Assembly: GCA_022822575.1 (NCBI GenBank)
Contig: JAJEBJ010000113.1
Span: forward strand, 1 to 6,196
Source: Alphaproteobacteria bacterium
GTDB taxonomy: Bacteria; Pseudomonadota; Alphaproteobacteria; SP197
DNA length: 6,196 nucleotides
Reading direction: 5' to 3'
Below are positions 6,195 to 6,196 of the stretch, piece by piece. Below the pieces are notes generated by a model. It ran no database searches, was not told where the DNA came from, and saw nothing but the letters and a program-made list of their open reading frames with translations. Position numbers and translations under genes: made by a program. Each line of letters opens with the position of its first letter. The stretch's first letter is position 1.

Positions 6195-6196
6195 TG

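Overview
The window is GC-rich chromosomal DNA, most likely from an alphaproteobacterium. The best pointers are a 45-codon gene resembling the proteobacterial aa3-type cytochrome c oxidase subunit IV (a small family typical of Alphaproteobacteria), an MltB-type transglycosylase followed directly by a short lipoprotein of RlpA-like sequence, and a GlxA-type regulator resembling GbdR. No insertion sequence, phage gene, CRISPR array, tRNA or rRNA was recognised. Most of the content is housekeeping or envelope-related, and I do not see a clearly new defence or mobile system.

Left part (9-4235, minus strand): a very tight four-gene run, read right to left. It holds a 709-residue YbiO-like MscS-family channel, a DJ-1/PfpI plus AraC-type regulator (GlxA family), a secreted lytic murein transglycosylase, and a short lipoprotein. 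The junctions are TGA directly followed by GTG (with an alternative internal start), an 11-nt overlap, and an ATGA overlap, so one transcript with coupled translation is likely. All products except the regulator act in the envelope. The lipoprotein frame stops 39-41 codons in, and its last codons hint that it is the start of a broken rlpA.

Middle (4236-4721): 486 nt with no convincing gene between two divergent transcription units. It contains a 16-bp near-perfect palindrome that looks like an operator, a strong hairpin, and a short direct repeat.

Right part (4722-6196): on the plus strand, the subunit IV-like membrane peptide gene overlaps a TTG-started putative molybdenum-cofactor carrier (SLOG/YpsA-like fold) by a TTGA junction. 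That gene runs 56 nt into the 3' end of rsgA, which is on the minus strand and enters from the right edge. RsgA is a circularly permuted ribosome-assembly GTPase with all its motifs intact.
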